DNA of 64,000 nt. Origin: Candidatus Jettenia sp. AMX2 (GTDB lineage Bacteria > Planctomycetota > Brocadiia > Brocadiales > Brocadiaceae). Positions 42,660 to 51,857 of this stretch are shown here, piece by piece. The stretch is taken from the NCBI GenBank assembly GCA_030583665.1, contig CP129469.1, forward strand, positions 1,603,043 to 1,667,042, read 5' to 3'. Under the pieces are notes generated by a model. It was not told the origin of the DNA and did not search any database. It worked only from the letters and a program-made list of their open reading frames with translations. Position numbers and translations under genes: made by a program. Every line of letters starts with the position of its first letter. The stretch's first letter is position 1.

Positions 42660-43544
42660 TTATTGTTCAATTGACTCCAGGAGCATTTGCGATAACCTGA
42701 AGTTATGCATACCATATAACTGAACCAGTCTTAAAATGTCATGTATATCTTTATTGATATCCTTCTTATAGAATTGTTTAGTTTTGCTACTAAGTGTCTC
42801 CTTCCATGCATCGTACAATAATCCATAATCGGGATTATGGCATTCTACGCAGTTTTCCCGAACAGCCTTAAATGAATATCCTTCCGGTTCCAATTTGTGG
42901 CAATCTGTACAGGAAACAGCATTGAACATCCAATCGGGTTTTTTTGAGATACTGTTTTTTATATTTCCATTTATATAAGCCCTCACATCAGCATGACATT
43001 TTAAACAACCATCTTCATTTGCAGAAATACTTTTCACCAAAGGTTTATCTGAATTTTCCCCTGATGATGCGTTATTCTTCAGGGATAAAGGATTTATGGG
43101 TATTTTATCTGTTTTTCTATGATGGCAGGTCCAACAATCTTTGTTCTGTATAACCAATCTGCCATGCATCTCCATATTGACAGGACTACTATCGTGGCAC
43201 TGATTGCACGCCAGCCCATGATTAAGTGAGTGGGTCTTGTGCCGGAAAACCTTCCCCTGGTATATTGTACGATATGCCAGATAGTTAACATGACACCGGT
43301 CAGTACAGGAACTTGTTGAAGGTTGATATTTCTGGTCAAACATTACTTCCTGTTCATCGTAGCAAAAAGACGTACCTTGCTTTTTTTCAGAGGAGAAAGA
43401 TGCTGAAGGTGCTTGTTTCTTGTTTATATATCCTTTTGCTGATGAAGTTTTTAATGGTTTTATTCCAAAACCGCTACATTTCCAAAGTAATGGTTGCAAT
43501 AAAACAATACTTATGAAAAAAATAGAAAAAGAAAGGAATTTCAT
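42660..43544 (-). CDS. Multiheme c-type cytochrome with six candidate haem sites
   Basis: 294 residues. N-terminal signal or anchor (FLSFSIFFISIVLLQPLL), then haem motifs CNQCH (113-117), CWTCH (137-141), CLKCH (180-184), CTDCH (212-216) and CVECH (232-236), plus a CX3CH motif CTDRCH (80-85) in place of a normal CXXCH. Distal histidines (for example H102, H105, H127) could serve as axial ligands. It starts inside an ATGA overlap with the upstream cytochrome gene, so it is translationally coupled. Probably a periplasmic electron carrier for the cytochrome b module. Confidence 0.82.
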   Translation of the reverse strand: MKFLSFSIFFISIVLLQPLLWKCSGFGIKPLKTSSAKGYINKKQAPSASFSSEKKQGTSFCYDEQEVMFDQKYQPSTSSCTDRCHVNYLAYRTIYQGKVFRHKTHSLNHGLACNQCHDSSPVNMEMHGRLVIQNKDCWTCHHRKTDKIPINPLSLKNNASSGENSDKPLVKSISANEDGCLKCHADVRAYINGNIKNSISKKPDWMFNAVSCTDCHKLEPEGYSFKAVRENCVECHNPDYGLLYDAWKETLSSKTKQFYKKDINKDIHDILRLVQLYGMHNFRLSQMLLESIEQ

Positions 43545-44815
43545 GGCATATGGTCAGGTACAGGCTCACCTATTACCTGCTTTACATTTTCGATGCTGTA
43601 GTCTAATAGATCTTTAACGTACTTAATATTGTGGGCACCGTTACTTCCGTCCTCCTTGATGAGTTGATAATTTACTTCTGCTTCCTGAATTACGGGATGT
43701 CTGGCATTGCGTTGCCTTTTTGCCTTTCCCAGCAAAGAATTTAACAAACGCATTCCCGATACGGTGAAATGTATCTGTTCAGAAAGTATTTTATCAAATC
43801 CTCTCTCATGACAGTTATTACACACTTCAGGCGCTACATTCGTGGAGAATTGCTTATCCTTATGGCATGCAGAACAATTCAGTGTAGCAAGACACATAGG
43901 ATCCGGCTTCCCCTTAACCCCCCTTCCTCCCTGTCCCATCATAATCAGTTTTTGTATTGTATGGTTTTTCTGAATAGTTTTAGAGTAACTGCTTTCGTAA
44001 ATAGTATCAGGAACGTTTTGGGTTTCGGGCCAGCCGTGTTTTATTGAAGCATGACACGAACTACAATCCGTTTTATGTTTATTAATATGAATATCGTGGA
44101 GATCCGGTACACTTTGATATTTATCAGTAACATGTATGTGGCATTGAAAACAATTCTTTCTGTCTACTTCTCCATATCCTTGAATAATCTGAAAGTGACA
44201 ATCGGAACAAAGCACCTTTTCATTTCCCTCATACACGTCATGATTAAAGGTTTTTCCGTAGATCTCTGTGGTTTTTTTAATATGGCCATGACATAAGGTA
44301 CAATCAGAAATGGGTTTTTTATCTTGTACGTAAAAAAGTTTTTTAGTATCTATAAAGTGACAGGTATTACACGTGGTTTCATTGGTTTCAAAATGCTTTT
44401 CCCCACCGACACCGGAGTGGCACGAGGTACATTTGAGACTGAAACTTCCGGCAATCCTGTAAATATGTGTTTTATGCTGAAATGGTTTTATGCTTTTGTA
44501 CACACTGGTTTTTGCTAATAACGTAGAGAGTGGATGACATTGCTCCGCAGTGCAATGCTCATTACTCATTTCTGTGGCCATCATACGTAGACCTTCATTC
44601 TCATGGGTGTGACAATCTATACAACCAATCTCCCCTGATAGCTTCTTGCAAGCGTTATTAAAGGTAATTGCATCGTGGCATTTTGCGCAATATTGAGGAT
44701 AATTTGGCCTTGCCATCGTAATACCAAATACGACAACAACCACCCCTATGGCTGCAAGGGAAAATATTGCAAGCCTGACCGTTGTCTTTTTGTTCAGTTT
44801 TTTTACTTCGTTAAA
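43541..44815 (-). CDS. Membrane-anchored multiheme c-type cytochrome with eleven candidate haem sites
   Basis: 424 residues from the ATG at 44815. An N-terminal membrane anchor (LAIFSLAAIGVVVVVFGITM) is followed by CAKCH, CIDCH, a CX4CH site (CTAEQCH), CTSCH, CNTCH, CTLCH, CSDCH, CFQCH, CSSCH, CSACH and CNNCH. The first part resembles NapC/NrfH-type anchored cytochromes that accept electrons from quinol. An upstream TTG at 44863 would add 16 residues but hydrophobicity and context fit the ATG better. No homologue can be named; expected to sit on the membrane facing the periplasm or anammoxosome lumen. Confidence 0.82.
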   Translation of the reverse strand, partial: FNEVKKLNKKTTVRLAIFSLAAIGVVVVVFGITMARPNYPQYCAKCHDAITFNNACKKLSGEIGCIDCHTHENEGLRMMATEMSNEHCTAEQCHPLSTLLAKTSVYKSIKPFQHKTHIYRIAGSFSLKCTSCHSGVGGEKHFETNETTCNTCHFIDTKKLFYVQDKKPISDCTLCHGHIKKTTEIYGKTFNHDVYEGNEKVLCSDCHFQIIQGYGEVDRKNCFQCHIHVTDKYQSVPDLHDIHINKHKTDCSSCHASIKHGWPETQNVPDTIYESSYSKTIQKNHTIQKLIMMGQGGRGVKGKPDPMCLATLNCSACHKDKQFSTNVAPEVCNNCHERGFDKILSEQIHFTVSGMRLLNSLLGKAKRQRNARHPVIQEAEVNYQLIKEDGSNGAHNIKYVKDLLDYSIENVKQVIGEPVPDHMP

Positions 44816-44870
44816 CATATAAAACACCAATGAAAATAGTAATGAATGACCACTAATAAACAATTATGAC

Positions 44871-45854
44871 TTATTGTCTGTATGTTACCTCTGCCAGCGT
44901 AATAACCGTATCTTTATCAAAAGAGGTTCTGGCCATATTTGCCCTTAATAACCACGAACCTTCCTCATACTGAAAGCAAAATGGTATAATTCTCTTTTCC
45001 TTATATTTCAAGGCAGTTTTTAATTCCACGAACAGTGACTCTTTCTGATGACCGATAACCTGATCTGACATATCCAGCAATTCTATTGTCACAACAACTT
45101 CCCTATAACCATAATCCCCTGTCGGCACACTGTGAGGAATGGACGTATTTTCAATTTCCAGTATACCCTCGATTCTGCCTTCTGAACCGATTACTTTTGT
45201 AAACGACATTATTAATAACCTATCGTTTTCTTTCAACAGATTGTGATATGAAAACAAATGCTGCTTTCCTTCTCTCTTAGGATATATCTTTTGCCATGGA
45301 TCGTCCTGGATAAGTTTCCGTTGTATCGCAGGCATGTGGCAATCCTGACATGTTTTCCTCTCTTCCGAAGTATCAGATTCCTGCCATACCCTGAAGGTAT
45401 CTACATGACATTTTCCACATAATTCGCTTGTTCTGTAGAAAGGATTATTTTCTGAAACGGGGTGGGGTCCACGCGCAGGCGTAGGACCGCTTAATTTGCA
45501 GTCATTTAAATGACAACTAATGCAATTTACCCCCTCTTCCATATTTACCATACGTGGTTCAATCCTGGCATCAACAAAAATAGTCTCGGGGACATGACAC
45601 CCCAGGCAAAAGGTAAATTGATAGTTATTCGTTTCCTCTTTAAACGCAGTATTCTTAAAACTTTGTGCGTGCGGTGAGTTCTTCCATTCATAATAAATAT
45701 CTCTGTGGCAATCCCCGCACCGTTCGGATTTTGAAGATTTTACACCTTTTTCAACGAGTTCAGGATATATATTACAACTTACAGGTAAAACACACACGGT
45801 TAGTAAAAGAATTGGAATATATGTCCTTGTGAGCCTTATGGATTTATAAAACAT
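44871..45854 (-). CDS. Pentahaem cytochrome c554-like lipoprotein
   Basis: 327 residues from the ATG at 45854, which overlaps the end of the upstream cytochrome b gene by 19 bp. Signal peptide ends near LPVSC, a likely lipobox. Haem motifs: CGDCH, CLGCH, CISCH, CGKCH and CQDCH. The YYEWKNSPHAQSF and GPHPVSENN segments match the cytochrome c554 domain. The C-terminal 130 residues are a haem-free beta domain with PHSVPTGDYGYREV (hydroxylamine-reductase-like cytochrome tail). Confidence 0.82.
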   Translation of the reverse strand: MFYKSIRLTRTYIPILLLTVCVLPVSCNIYPELVEKGVKSSKSERCGDCHRDIYYEWKNSPHAQSFKNTAFKEETNNYQFTFCLGCHVPETIFVDARIEPRMVNMEEGVNCISCHLNDCKLSGPTPARGPHPVSENNPFYRTSELCGKCHVDTFRVWQESDTSEERKTCQDCHMPAIQRKLIQDDPWQKIYPKREGKQHLFSYHNLLKENDRLLIMSFTKVIGSEGRIEGILEIENTSIPHSVPTGDYGYREVVVTIELLDMSDQVIGHQKESLFVELKTALKYKEKRIIPFCFQYEEGSWLLRANMARTSFDKDTVITLAEVTYRQ

Positions 45855-46252
45855 AGAGTCATTACAAAAATGATTGCAGCAATAACAATAGAAAACGGTA
45901 TTGGCCGTCGCCACAAATTATTATTTCTTTTGTAGCCGTTGTTAAAAAGCGATACATTATGCCTTTTCCCGTCCGTAATGAATGGCCATGAAATAAACAG
46001 CAATAAGCTGAATACTAATAAAGCAATGAACAAAACTTCGTGCTGGATAAGATTACGTAATCTGTATACCGGTAGAAAAAACCACGGGATATGATCCGGC
46101 TTGTTCGTAAATTTACATGGTAAGGGTAATATGATAACGGCAACCAGTTCAATAACGACTAAAAAACATGCTACGATGGTATGCCTGAACATTTCGTTTG
46201 GGAAAAAGGGTTCAAGTTCATTAGGTTTTTTGTCTTTTGTATAATCTTTCAT
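45836..46252 (-). CDS. Cytochrome b C-terminal (subunit IV-like) protein with altered PEWY site
   Basis: 138 residues from the ATG at 46252; a TTG at 46276 is possible because AGGAG precedes it. The FFPNEMFRHTIVACFLVVIE helix and PDHIPWFFLPVYRLRN loop align with the C-terminal cytochrome b (PetD) domain. The quinol-oxidation motif PEWY is replaced by IPWF (55-58), so the catalytic glutamate is missing. Three hydrophobic helices are visible. It lies between the N-terminal cytochrome b gene and the c-type cytochromes. Confidence 0.8.
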   Translation of the reverse strand: MKDYTKDKKPNELEPFFPNEMFRHTIVACFLVVIELVAVIILPLPCKFTNKPDHIPWFFLPVYRLRNLIQHEVLFIALLVFSLLLFISWPFITDGKRHNVSLFNNGYKRNNNLWRRPIPFSIVIAAIIFVMTLCFINP

Positions 46253-46332
46253 GTGGTAAAACGGATTATTTGTCAACTCCTAACCGTGTGACATTAAATA
46301 AATTATTCTTCTGGCCTTATGCCAATAAACTC

Positions 46333-46875
46333 CTACAGATGCTCATAAATACCTGTCTTTCTCACCATAAAGAAGTGCATGCTCATAAATAATGCCATCG
46401 CCAACGGAATACCAATAACATGCAAGGTATAAAAGAATATCAAATGCATGGTAAGGCGTTCACTCCCGTTGTGGAAAGACAATTTGCTCCCTGTATAATA
46501 CATAAGAAAAGTAAGAATGAGCAAGCATGCGCCCGATACCCAGTGTAATTCCCGCGGATGCCGGTAAATCCCCTTGAAGAGGATACGAAGCATGTGACCA
46601 AGTACCATTCCGATCATGATGTGAGGTCCTACAGCATGAAGACGCTGAATAAGCCATCCGTAAGGAACCTGATGACTCACATACTGAATACTGGCTGTTG
46701 CCTCATGAGCACTTGGAATAAAGTAGAACATAAGAAATATCCCCGTACCAAGCTGGATGATAAATACAAGCAGGGACAGCCCACCCATGCATCCGAACCA
46801 ACTCAAACCTTTTGGGATTAATTTCCGTGTAACATTATCCTCTATAAATTCCCTGAAGAAGCCCTTATGTTTCAT
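46333..46875 (-). CDS. Cytochrome b N-terminal (b6-like) protein lacking the cd loop
   Basis: 180 residues from the ATG at 46875. Four membrane helices with the bis-histidine pairs of two b haems: H80/H94 (RLHAVG, LGHMLRI; spacing 14) and H152/H167 (TLHVIG, SMHFFM; spacing 15, the b6 value). Between HWVSG and TLH only about 40 residues remain, whereas b6 has about 69, so the cd1-cd2 helices of the quinol-oxidation pocket are missing. It overlaps the aminotransferase stop by 11 bp and is likely the core membrane electron carrier of this cluster. Confidence 0.87.
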   Translation of the reverse strand: MKHKGFFREFIEDNVTRKLIPKGLSWFGCMGGLSLLVFIIQLGTGIFLMFYFIPSAHEATASIQYVSHQVPYGWLIQRLHAVGPHIMIGMVLGHMLRILFKGIYRHPRELHWVSGACLLILTFLMYYTGSKLSFHNGSERLTMHLIFFYTLHVIGIPLAMALFMSMHFFMVRKTGIYEHL

Positions 46876-48178
46876 TTTGTTTCTTATCAATAAATATGCC
46901 GTCTAATATATCCGTCATATAATCTATATCATTGCGGGTAATTACCAAAGGCGGCTGGAATGTAAGTACGTTTCGTGAAACGCCGGTTTTTCCTGCCAGA
47001 ATTCCACGTTCTTTCAACTCTTCAAGTATAGCATCAGTCTCTTCAACCGCGGGAATCTTGTCCTCATTTACGAGTTCAACACCCAGCATAAGCCCTTTTC
47101 CTCTGATATCTCCAATAAGAGCATACCTTTGTTTCATTTTCAGCAGCTTATCCTTCAAATAACCTCCAAGTTCCTCAGCCTTCTGCACAAGCTGGTATTT
47201 TTCAATAACACCGATAGTTGTCAAAGCAGCAGTGGCAGATACGGGATTACCGCCTGTTGTAGAAGCGCCGGGACGCGTATAAGATTGAGCTATTTTATCG
47301 CTTGTTATAAAGGCACCCATGGGAGTACCATTGGATATGGCTTTTGCCATTGTCATTATGTCTGGAATAACCTCCCAGTGTTGCATAGCAAACATTTCTC
47401 CCGTTCGCCCAAAACCGGTCTGTACCTCGTCTGCTATGAAAAGAACCTGGTATTTATCAAGAATTTTACGAACTACCTTAAAATACTCTGAAGGCGGTGT
47501 AATAATACCACCGTTGCCCTGTATAGGCTCGACAATAAAAGCAGCAAAATCATCATCCTTAACAACATCTTCTATACATGTTGCACACCGCAGATTGCAG
47601 AGTGGGTAAGTAAGTTCAAATGCACAACGATAGCAATATGCCGATGGAATATGAACAATATCATTCAGGGGGGAAGGGTCTGTCCTCCACATCGAAAGTC
47701 CCGTTAAATTCATCGCAAGTTTTGTACGTCCGTGAAGACCCTGGTTGACGGCAACAATCCTGCGTTTCTTTGTATGTAACTGGGCAAGAAGTACCGCCCC
47801 TTCGTTTGCTTCAGAACCACTTGCGCAAAAGAAAGATCGCCTGAGTGTCCCAGGTGAAATCATCGCCAATTTTTCTGCAAGCTCCACAATAGGCTGAGTG
47901 AGATAAATAGTTGTGGTGTGTTGAAGGGTTTTTATCTGCTCACATACCTTCTCTACAATTTCAGGATTACAATGTCCCGCATTCATTACAGACACCCCAC
48001 CGTAGAAATCCAGATATTGTTTACCGGCATGGTCGTACAAGTACTGCATTTCACCCCTGACAATCTGCATGGGTTTTTTGTAAAAATGGTATACACAGGG
48101 AATAAGATATTCCAGTTTCTTTTGAAGAATGGCATCTGGCCCGATGTAGTTTCCTGTCATGTTTATCTTATCGTTCAT
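46865..48178 (-). CDS. Class III PLP aminotransferase (AGXT2/ornithine type)
   Basis: 437 residues from the ATG at 48178; ATG at 48160 is an alternative. PLP motifs: ASGSEANEGA, DEVQTGFGRTG and the lysine in MTMAKAISNGTPMG. A cysteine-rich insert CYRCAFELTYPLCNLRCATC (near residues 191-210) matches the CYRCPFGLxYPxC segment of alanine-glyoxylate-type aminotransferases; it is complete here. The reaction in this organism is not predictable. The 3' end overlaps cytochrome b, so transcription with the cytochrome cluster is likely. Confidence 0.85.
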   Translation of the reverse strand: MNDKINMTGNYIGPDAILQKKLEYLIPCVYHFYKKPMQIVRGEMQYLYDHAGKQYLDFYGGVSVMNAGHCNPEIVEKVCEQIKTLQHTTTIYLTQPIVELAEKLAMISPGTLRRSFFCASGSEANEGAVLLAQLHTKKRRIVAVNQGLHGRTKLAMNLTGLSMWRTDPSPLNDIVHIPSAYCYRCAFELTYPLCNLRCATCIEDVVKDDDFAAFIVEPIQGNGGIITPPSEYFKVVRKILDKYQVLFIADEVQTGFGRTGEMFAMQHWEVIPDIMTMAKAISNGTPMGAFITSDKIAQSYTRPGASTTGGNPVSATAALTTIGVIEKYQLVQKAEELGGYLKDKLLKMKQRYALIGDIRGKGLMLGVELVNEDKIPAVEETDAILEELKERGILAGKTGVSRNVLTFQPPLVITRNDIDYMTDILDGIFIDKKQNET

Positions 48179-48251
48179 AAAGGAAATAAATCGTATTTTC
48201 CCTAAAATTATTTTGACACTTTTAGCAAAAATAGTATTTTTCAAGAACAAG

Positions 48252-48355
48252 CGTCCCCGCTTGTCATAAAGGTAATATTTTGCAGGCAGGGCAAACCTTT
48301 ATGCTTTCCTGCAAAAATGCAAGGCTAAAGCCCTCCCCTACTTTTTGGAAAAAGG
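48252..48355. repeat. Palindrome-rich repeat between aminotransferase and U32 genes
   Basis: Contains AGGCAGGGCAAACCTTTATG with GCTTTCCTGCAAAAATGCAA and GGCTAAAGCCCTCCCCTACT, a family known from bacterial intergenic regions (GGGCTAAAGCCC type). No gene lies in 48179-48439. Confidence 0.5.
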
Positions 48356-48439
48356 AAAGTAAGGTGTGTAAAAATGTCTTAACACACCGCCAAATCCCCT
48401 TGTTATAGGTGAGTTAGAAAAATCGCTGCCAAAGGCAGC

Positions 48440-50446
48440 TTAATTTATACTTCTCATTACTGCTGCTGTGCTCGGAGAATGGGTTATATCTTGTGCATAA
48501 CCACCCAGATTAAACCCCCTTGGACTTTCTCTTGCAAGTATATCCCAATCACTTTCCTTTATCGGTAATGAGAGATTAGAATGTTCCTGCGCGATATTTA
48601 AGTACTTTCGGTATAAACCAACAAGGGTTTTTATGAACGCATCTTCGTAATATTGCGATTCGATCCTCAATATACGTACACCTGTCCGCGTAAAGGTGCC
48701 AAGATATGGTAATACGCAAATATCCCTTGCAAGCAGAAGATGATTACGGCAGTATTGATCTATTTCTATGGGACGGATCTCCCCGCGTTCATCCTTCAGG
48801 GCATATCCAATGTATTGACACATCTGCCTGCAATGGTCCTTTTTATGGGATTTAGAAGTTGTCATGGCAGGAATACAATGTTCCAGTATCATACTGCAGA
48901 CAGGACCGTGAACAATGCATTCCACCGGCAGCAATGCCTCCCGTGATAATTGTTTCAAATGTTTATAGGAACATTCCAGGGAGGCCGTAATCCCGGTAGC
49001 GCCAAGTTCCTTTAAAAGTTTTAATGCGTGTGTATTGAGGACATTAAACGAATAATCTCCTAAAACTTTCAGACCAAATTCCCTTGCAAGGCGCATAGTA
49101 CCAAGGCTATGAACCAATACGAAATCAACATCGGAAAATACTGCCTGTTCAAACAACCATAATACACCGGCCATTTCCTGGGGAGTAGTTACACGGGGTG
49201 TACTCATTCCTATGGTTTTACCTGCGTCACGGACCCTTTTGCATGCTTCGGCATAAGATGATTTTGTCCAAAACTGTTTTTTTAACGGTGATACTTCGCC
49301 ATTTATATAGATACGGTCTGCGCCTTCTTCAAGCGCGGCCTTTAAACCACTCATGGAAGCAACTTTTACAGATAGCAGCGGGTATGCTTCGTTTTTCTGC
49401 TTTATGAAAGATTCTTCAAAAGGGTTATGATAAATATCTTCTTTCAACAGGGATACCTCTTTTGCTGCACGGCTTAAGAAGAGGGGTTCCCGGCTGCCCG
49501 ATATATCAACGAGAGAAGCAGATCCGGATGAAAAAGCTATTGATGTTGTAAATTCACGTACCCGATGGTTATACAATTGCTCGTAGTCCATGGAACTCAT
49601 AGAATAAGCAAGCGGGTTATCATGATAGGCATCGATTGCTTTCCTATAGACACCAACAACTATCCTCAGGAAATCAGCATGCCTCATGCGTCCCTCAATT
49701 TTTAATGAACAAACCCCCGCGTGGATGAGGTCCGGAATATGCCGCAGGAGGCACATATCTTTCATAGCCAACAAATATCCTGTAGGTAAATCTCCTATTA
49801 GCTGTCCTGAATTATTTTCTACCAGTGAATAACGCCAGCGGCAAGGCTTCATGCATTCTCCACGATTGGCACTCTTACCAAAAAGAACACCACTGGCATA
49901 ACACTGACCGCTCTGGCAAATGCAAAGATCTCCATGGACAAAATATTCAACTTCAATTCCCGTCTTTTCCTGAATTTCTTTTACCTGTGCCAGGGAAATA
50001 TCCCTTGAAGTGATAATGCGGCTCACACCAAGTTCCTTCAGCGCCAGTGCAGATTCGATATTATGGATGTTCATCATAGTGCTGATATGAACAGGCGTAT
50101 GAATCTCCATTTGTCTGATTAATTGTAATACACCAAGATCCTGAACGATAATTGCGTCTACCCGGATTTCATGTAAATATTGAAGAAAAAGATATATGTC
50201 CCTCATCTCGTCGTCACAGAGCAGGTTGTTTACCACGACATAGAGTTTTACTCTTTTGTCGTGGGCATATTGTACGGCGTCTGCAATTTGTTTTTCGGTA
50301 AAGTGAAAGTCTGACCTGTGGAGACGCATGTTAAAACGTTTACCGCCAATGTATACGGCATCGGCACCTGCCTCTACTACAGCAGTCAAAGCATCCCAGC
50401 GTCCTGCCGGTGCAAGTAATTCAATCCTCTTTTCTGATAACTTCAT
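48440..50446 (-). CDS. Peptidase U32-family protein (tandem two-domain)
   Basis: 668 residues. N-terminal U32 domain with IELLAPAGRWDALTAVVEAG and the cysteine cluster EYFVHGDLCICQSGQCYASG ... CMKPCRW, likely to bind an Fe-S cluster as in RlhA/UbiU relatives. The second half (from about 355) resembles another U32 repeat, with VECIVHGPVCSMILEHCIPA. Bacterial U32 proteins modify rRNA or ubiquinone by oxygen-independent hydroxylation; the target here is unknown. It is 148 bp downstream of the AMP-ligase-like gene. Confidence 0.85.
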   Translation of the reverse strand: MKLSEKRIELLAPAGRWDALTAVVEAGADAVYIGGKRFNMRLHRSDFHFTEKQIADAVQYAHDKRVKLYVVVNNLLCDDEMRDIYLFLQYLHEIRVDAIIVQDLGVLQLIRQMEIHTPVHISTMMNIHNIESALALKELGVSRIITSRDISLAQVKEIQEKTGIEVEYFVHGDLCICQSGQCYASGVLFGKSANRGECMKPCRWRYSLVENNSGQLIGDLPTGYLLAMKDMCLLRHIPDLIHAGVCSLKIEGRMRHADFLRIVVGVYRKAIDAYHDNPLAYSMSSMDYEQLYNHRVREFTTSIAFSSGSASLVDISGSREPLFLSRAAKEVSLLKEDIYHNPFEESFIKQKNEAYPLLSVKVASMSGLKAALEEGADRIYINGEVSPLKKQFWTKSSYAEACKRVRDAGKTIGMSTPRVTTPQEMAGVLWLFEQAVFSDVDFVLVHSLGTMRLAREFGLKVLGDYSFNVLNTHALKLLKELGATGITASLECSYKHLKQLSREALLPVECIVHGPVCSMILEHCIPAMTTSKSHKKDHCRQMCQYIGYALKDERGEIRPIEIDQYCRNHLLLARDICVLPYLGTFTRTGVRILRIESQYYEDAFIKTLVGLYRKYLNIAQEHSNLSLPIKESDWDILARESPRGFNLGGYAQDITHSPSTAAVMRSIN

Positions 50447-50594
50447 AATTTTTCCTTATTTCGATTGTATATGAATTTTCATTTTCCTTATGCGGTTTAC
50501 AGGATGGTGCGGACAAACTGAGTTTGCCCGTAATTGTCTGGATAAGCACATGGATAGGGAATATGAAATGCGTACCATCCAAAAACCTGCTCAT

Positions 50595-51749
50595 TTAATA
50601 AACACCGGGTCTTGCCCTTTCTCTCAATTCTTGCAACAACGATGGATTTCTGATCCCGTCCTGATATATACCAAGCAATCGGGTTTTTTTTGTCGCTGCA
50701 ATCCGGATAGCCTCATCCCTTTCAAACATATTTGGAATAAAAAAGGACTCGTCAAGCCGGTGACATACAACTTGTCCTTTTTTCCCATATTCAACGATCT
50801 GTGAAAGACGGTGTTGAACGGGCCGGACACCGTCTTTTGTCGAAACAACCTGCAGCACCAGACGGGGTCCCGGTGGATAGTAATCCAGATCAAAATCTCC
50901 GGACTCATCAATCTCCATACAGAGGCCAAACAGAGTATTCCCATAGCCGGCAATATGAATGGCATTGGGAAAGAGGTCAGTTTTAAACCTTTTCAATTGT
51001 TCCTTTTCAAGGGCAACCCCGCCGTAATGAATTCCCTGGATTTGCATTCTTTGTTCAACATCCATTTCCCCGGCAAGATGCATGAGGAGTGGAGGTGTCG
51101 TGAAAATTACTCCAATATACTGCCGTTTCAGTATATCCAGTGCCTGTTCAACAATGTGGCTAAGATACCTTTTATAACCAAGTGAATTTGGCTTAAACTT
51201 TTTTATCCATCGCGGGTCCAGATCAATAGAAAAAGGGGACATACTACCCATACTCCTCGCAACCGGACCAACTGCTTTACCAATAATATGGGGACCACTT
51301 GGACCAACCCATAGCCAATTAACGCCCCTGGGAAAGCCTCTCTGTACCGCAACGTACCGAAACCATTCAACAAAGGCAGTAAAAAACTCGTCTTTCAAAT
51401 AAGCCGTTACCTTGGGGAATCCCGTTGTCCCTGCCGTTTCTCCCAATATTAAATCCTCTTTATTTCTCAAATATATTTCTGGAATAAAGTGTTCTATTGG
51501 ATATCGTCGAAGATCTTCTTCCTCCATAGGGCCAAGGAGGCAAAGTTCGGACAGAGAAGATATGTCTCTCCTTGCGTTGATTCCAAGCGTTTTTTCCTTT
51601 TGAAGCCAATATCGGGAACCAATGACCGGATCAAAGTGAATTGATAATACCTGCTGCAGCCACGTATCAATAGATGTGCCAAACCATCTGGCATTACACA
51701 AGCCTGATAAAACCGGGTACCGGTCTAATAAAGCACGTTCGTGACCCAT
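50595..51749 (-). CDS. AMP-forming ligase-like protein (PaaK/F390-synthetase type)
   Basis: 384 residues from the ATG at 51749, which follows GAGAGGG. The nucleotide loop is ETAGTTGFPKVT (about 118-129). Mid-protein GGVALEKEQLKRFK and IHIAGYGNTLFG fit the adenylating A8 region of phenylacetate-CoA ligase relatives. Likely activates a carboxylic acid to an acyl adenylate or CoA ester. It lies at the end of a probable lipid operon, 108 bp after the RND gene. Confidence 0.7.
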   Translation of the reverse strand: MGHERALLDRYPVLSGLCNARWFGTSIDTWLQQVLSIHFDPVIGSRYWLQKEKTLGINARRDISSLSELCLLGPMEEEDLRRYPIEHFIPEIYLRNKEDLILGETAGTTGFPKVTAYLKDEFFTAFVEWFRYVAVQRGFPRGVNWLWVGPSGPHIIGKAVGPVARSMGSMSPFSIDLDPRWIKKFKPNSLGYKRYLSHIVEQALDILKRQYIGVIFTTPPLLMHLAGEMDVEQRMQIQGIHYGGVALEKEQLKRFKTDLFPNAIHIAGYGNTLFGLCMEIDESGDFDLDYYPPGPRLVLQVVSTKDGVRPVQHRLSQIVEYGKKGQVVCHRLDESFFIPNMFERDEAIRIAATKKTRLLGIYQDGIRNPSLLQELRERARPGVY

Positions 51750-51857
51750 GAAAATACCCTCTCTATTGCAATGCTGCCGTTGTCGTTTTTTATACATTTA
51801 TGTTCCATAAAATTAACATCCGGTTTTAACGGATTCGCTTATTCCGCACTGCCAGTC

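Noticed and set aside
44816-44863. TTG start upstream of the 424-residue cytochrome
   Set aside because: Would add 16 residues (MFISGHSLLFSLVFY...) without ribosome binding site support; the basic-then-hydrophobic anchor begins at the ATG at 44815. Not excluded.
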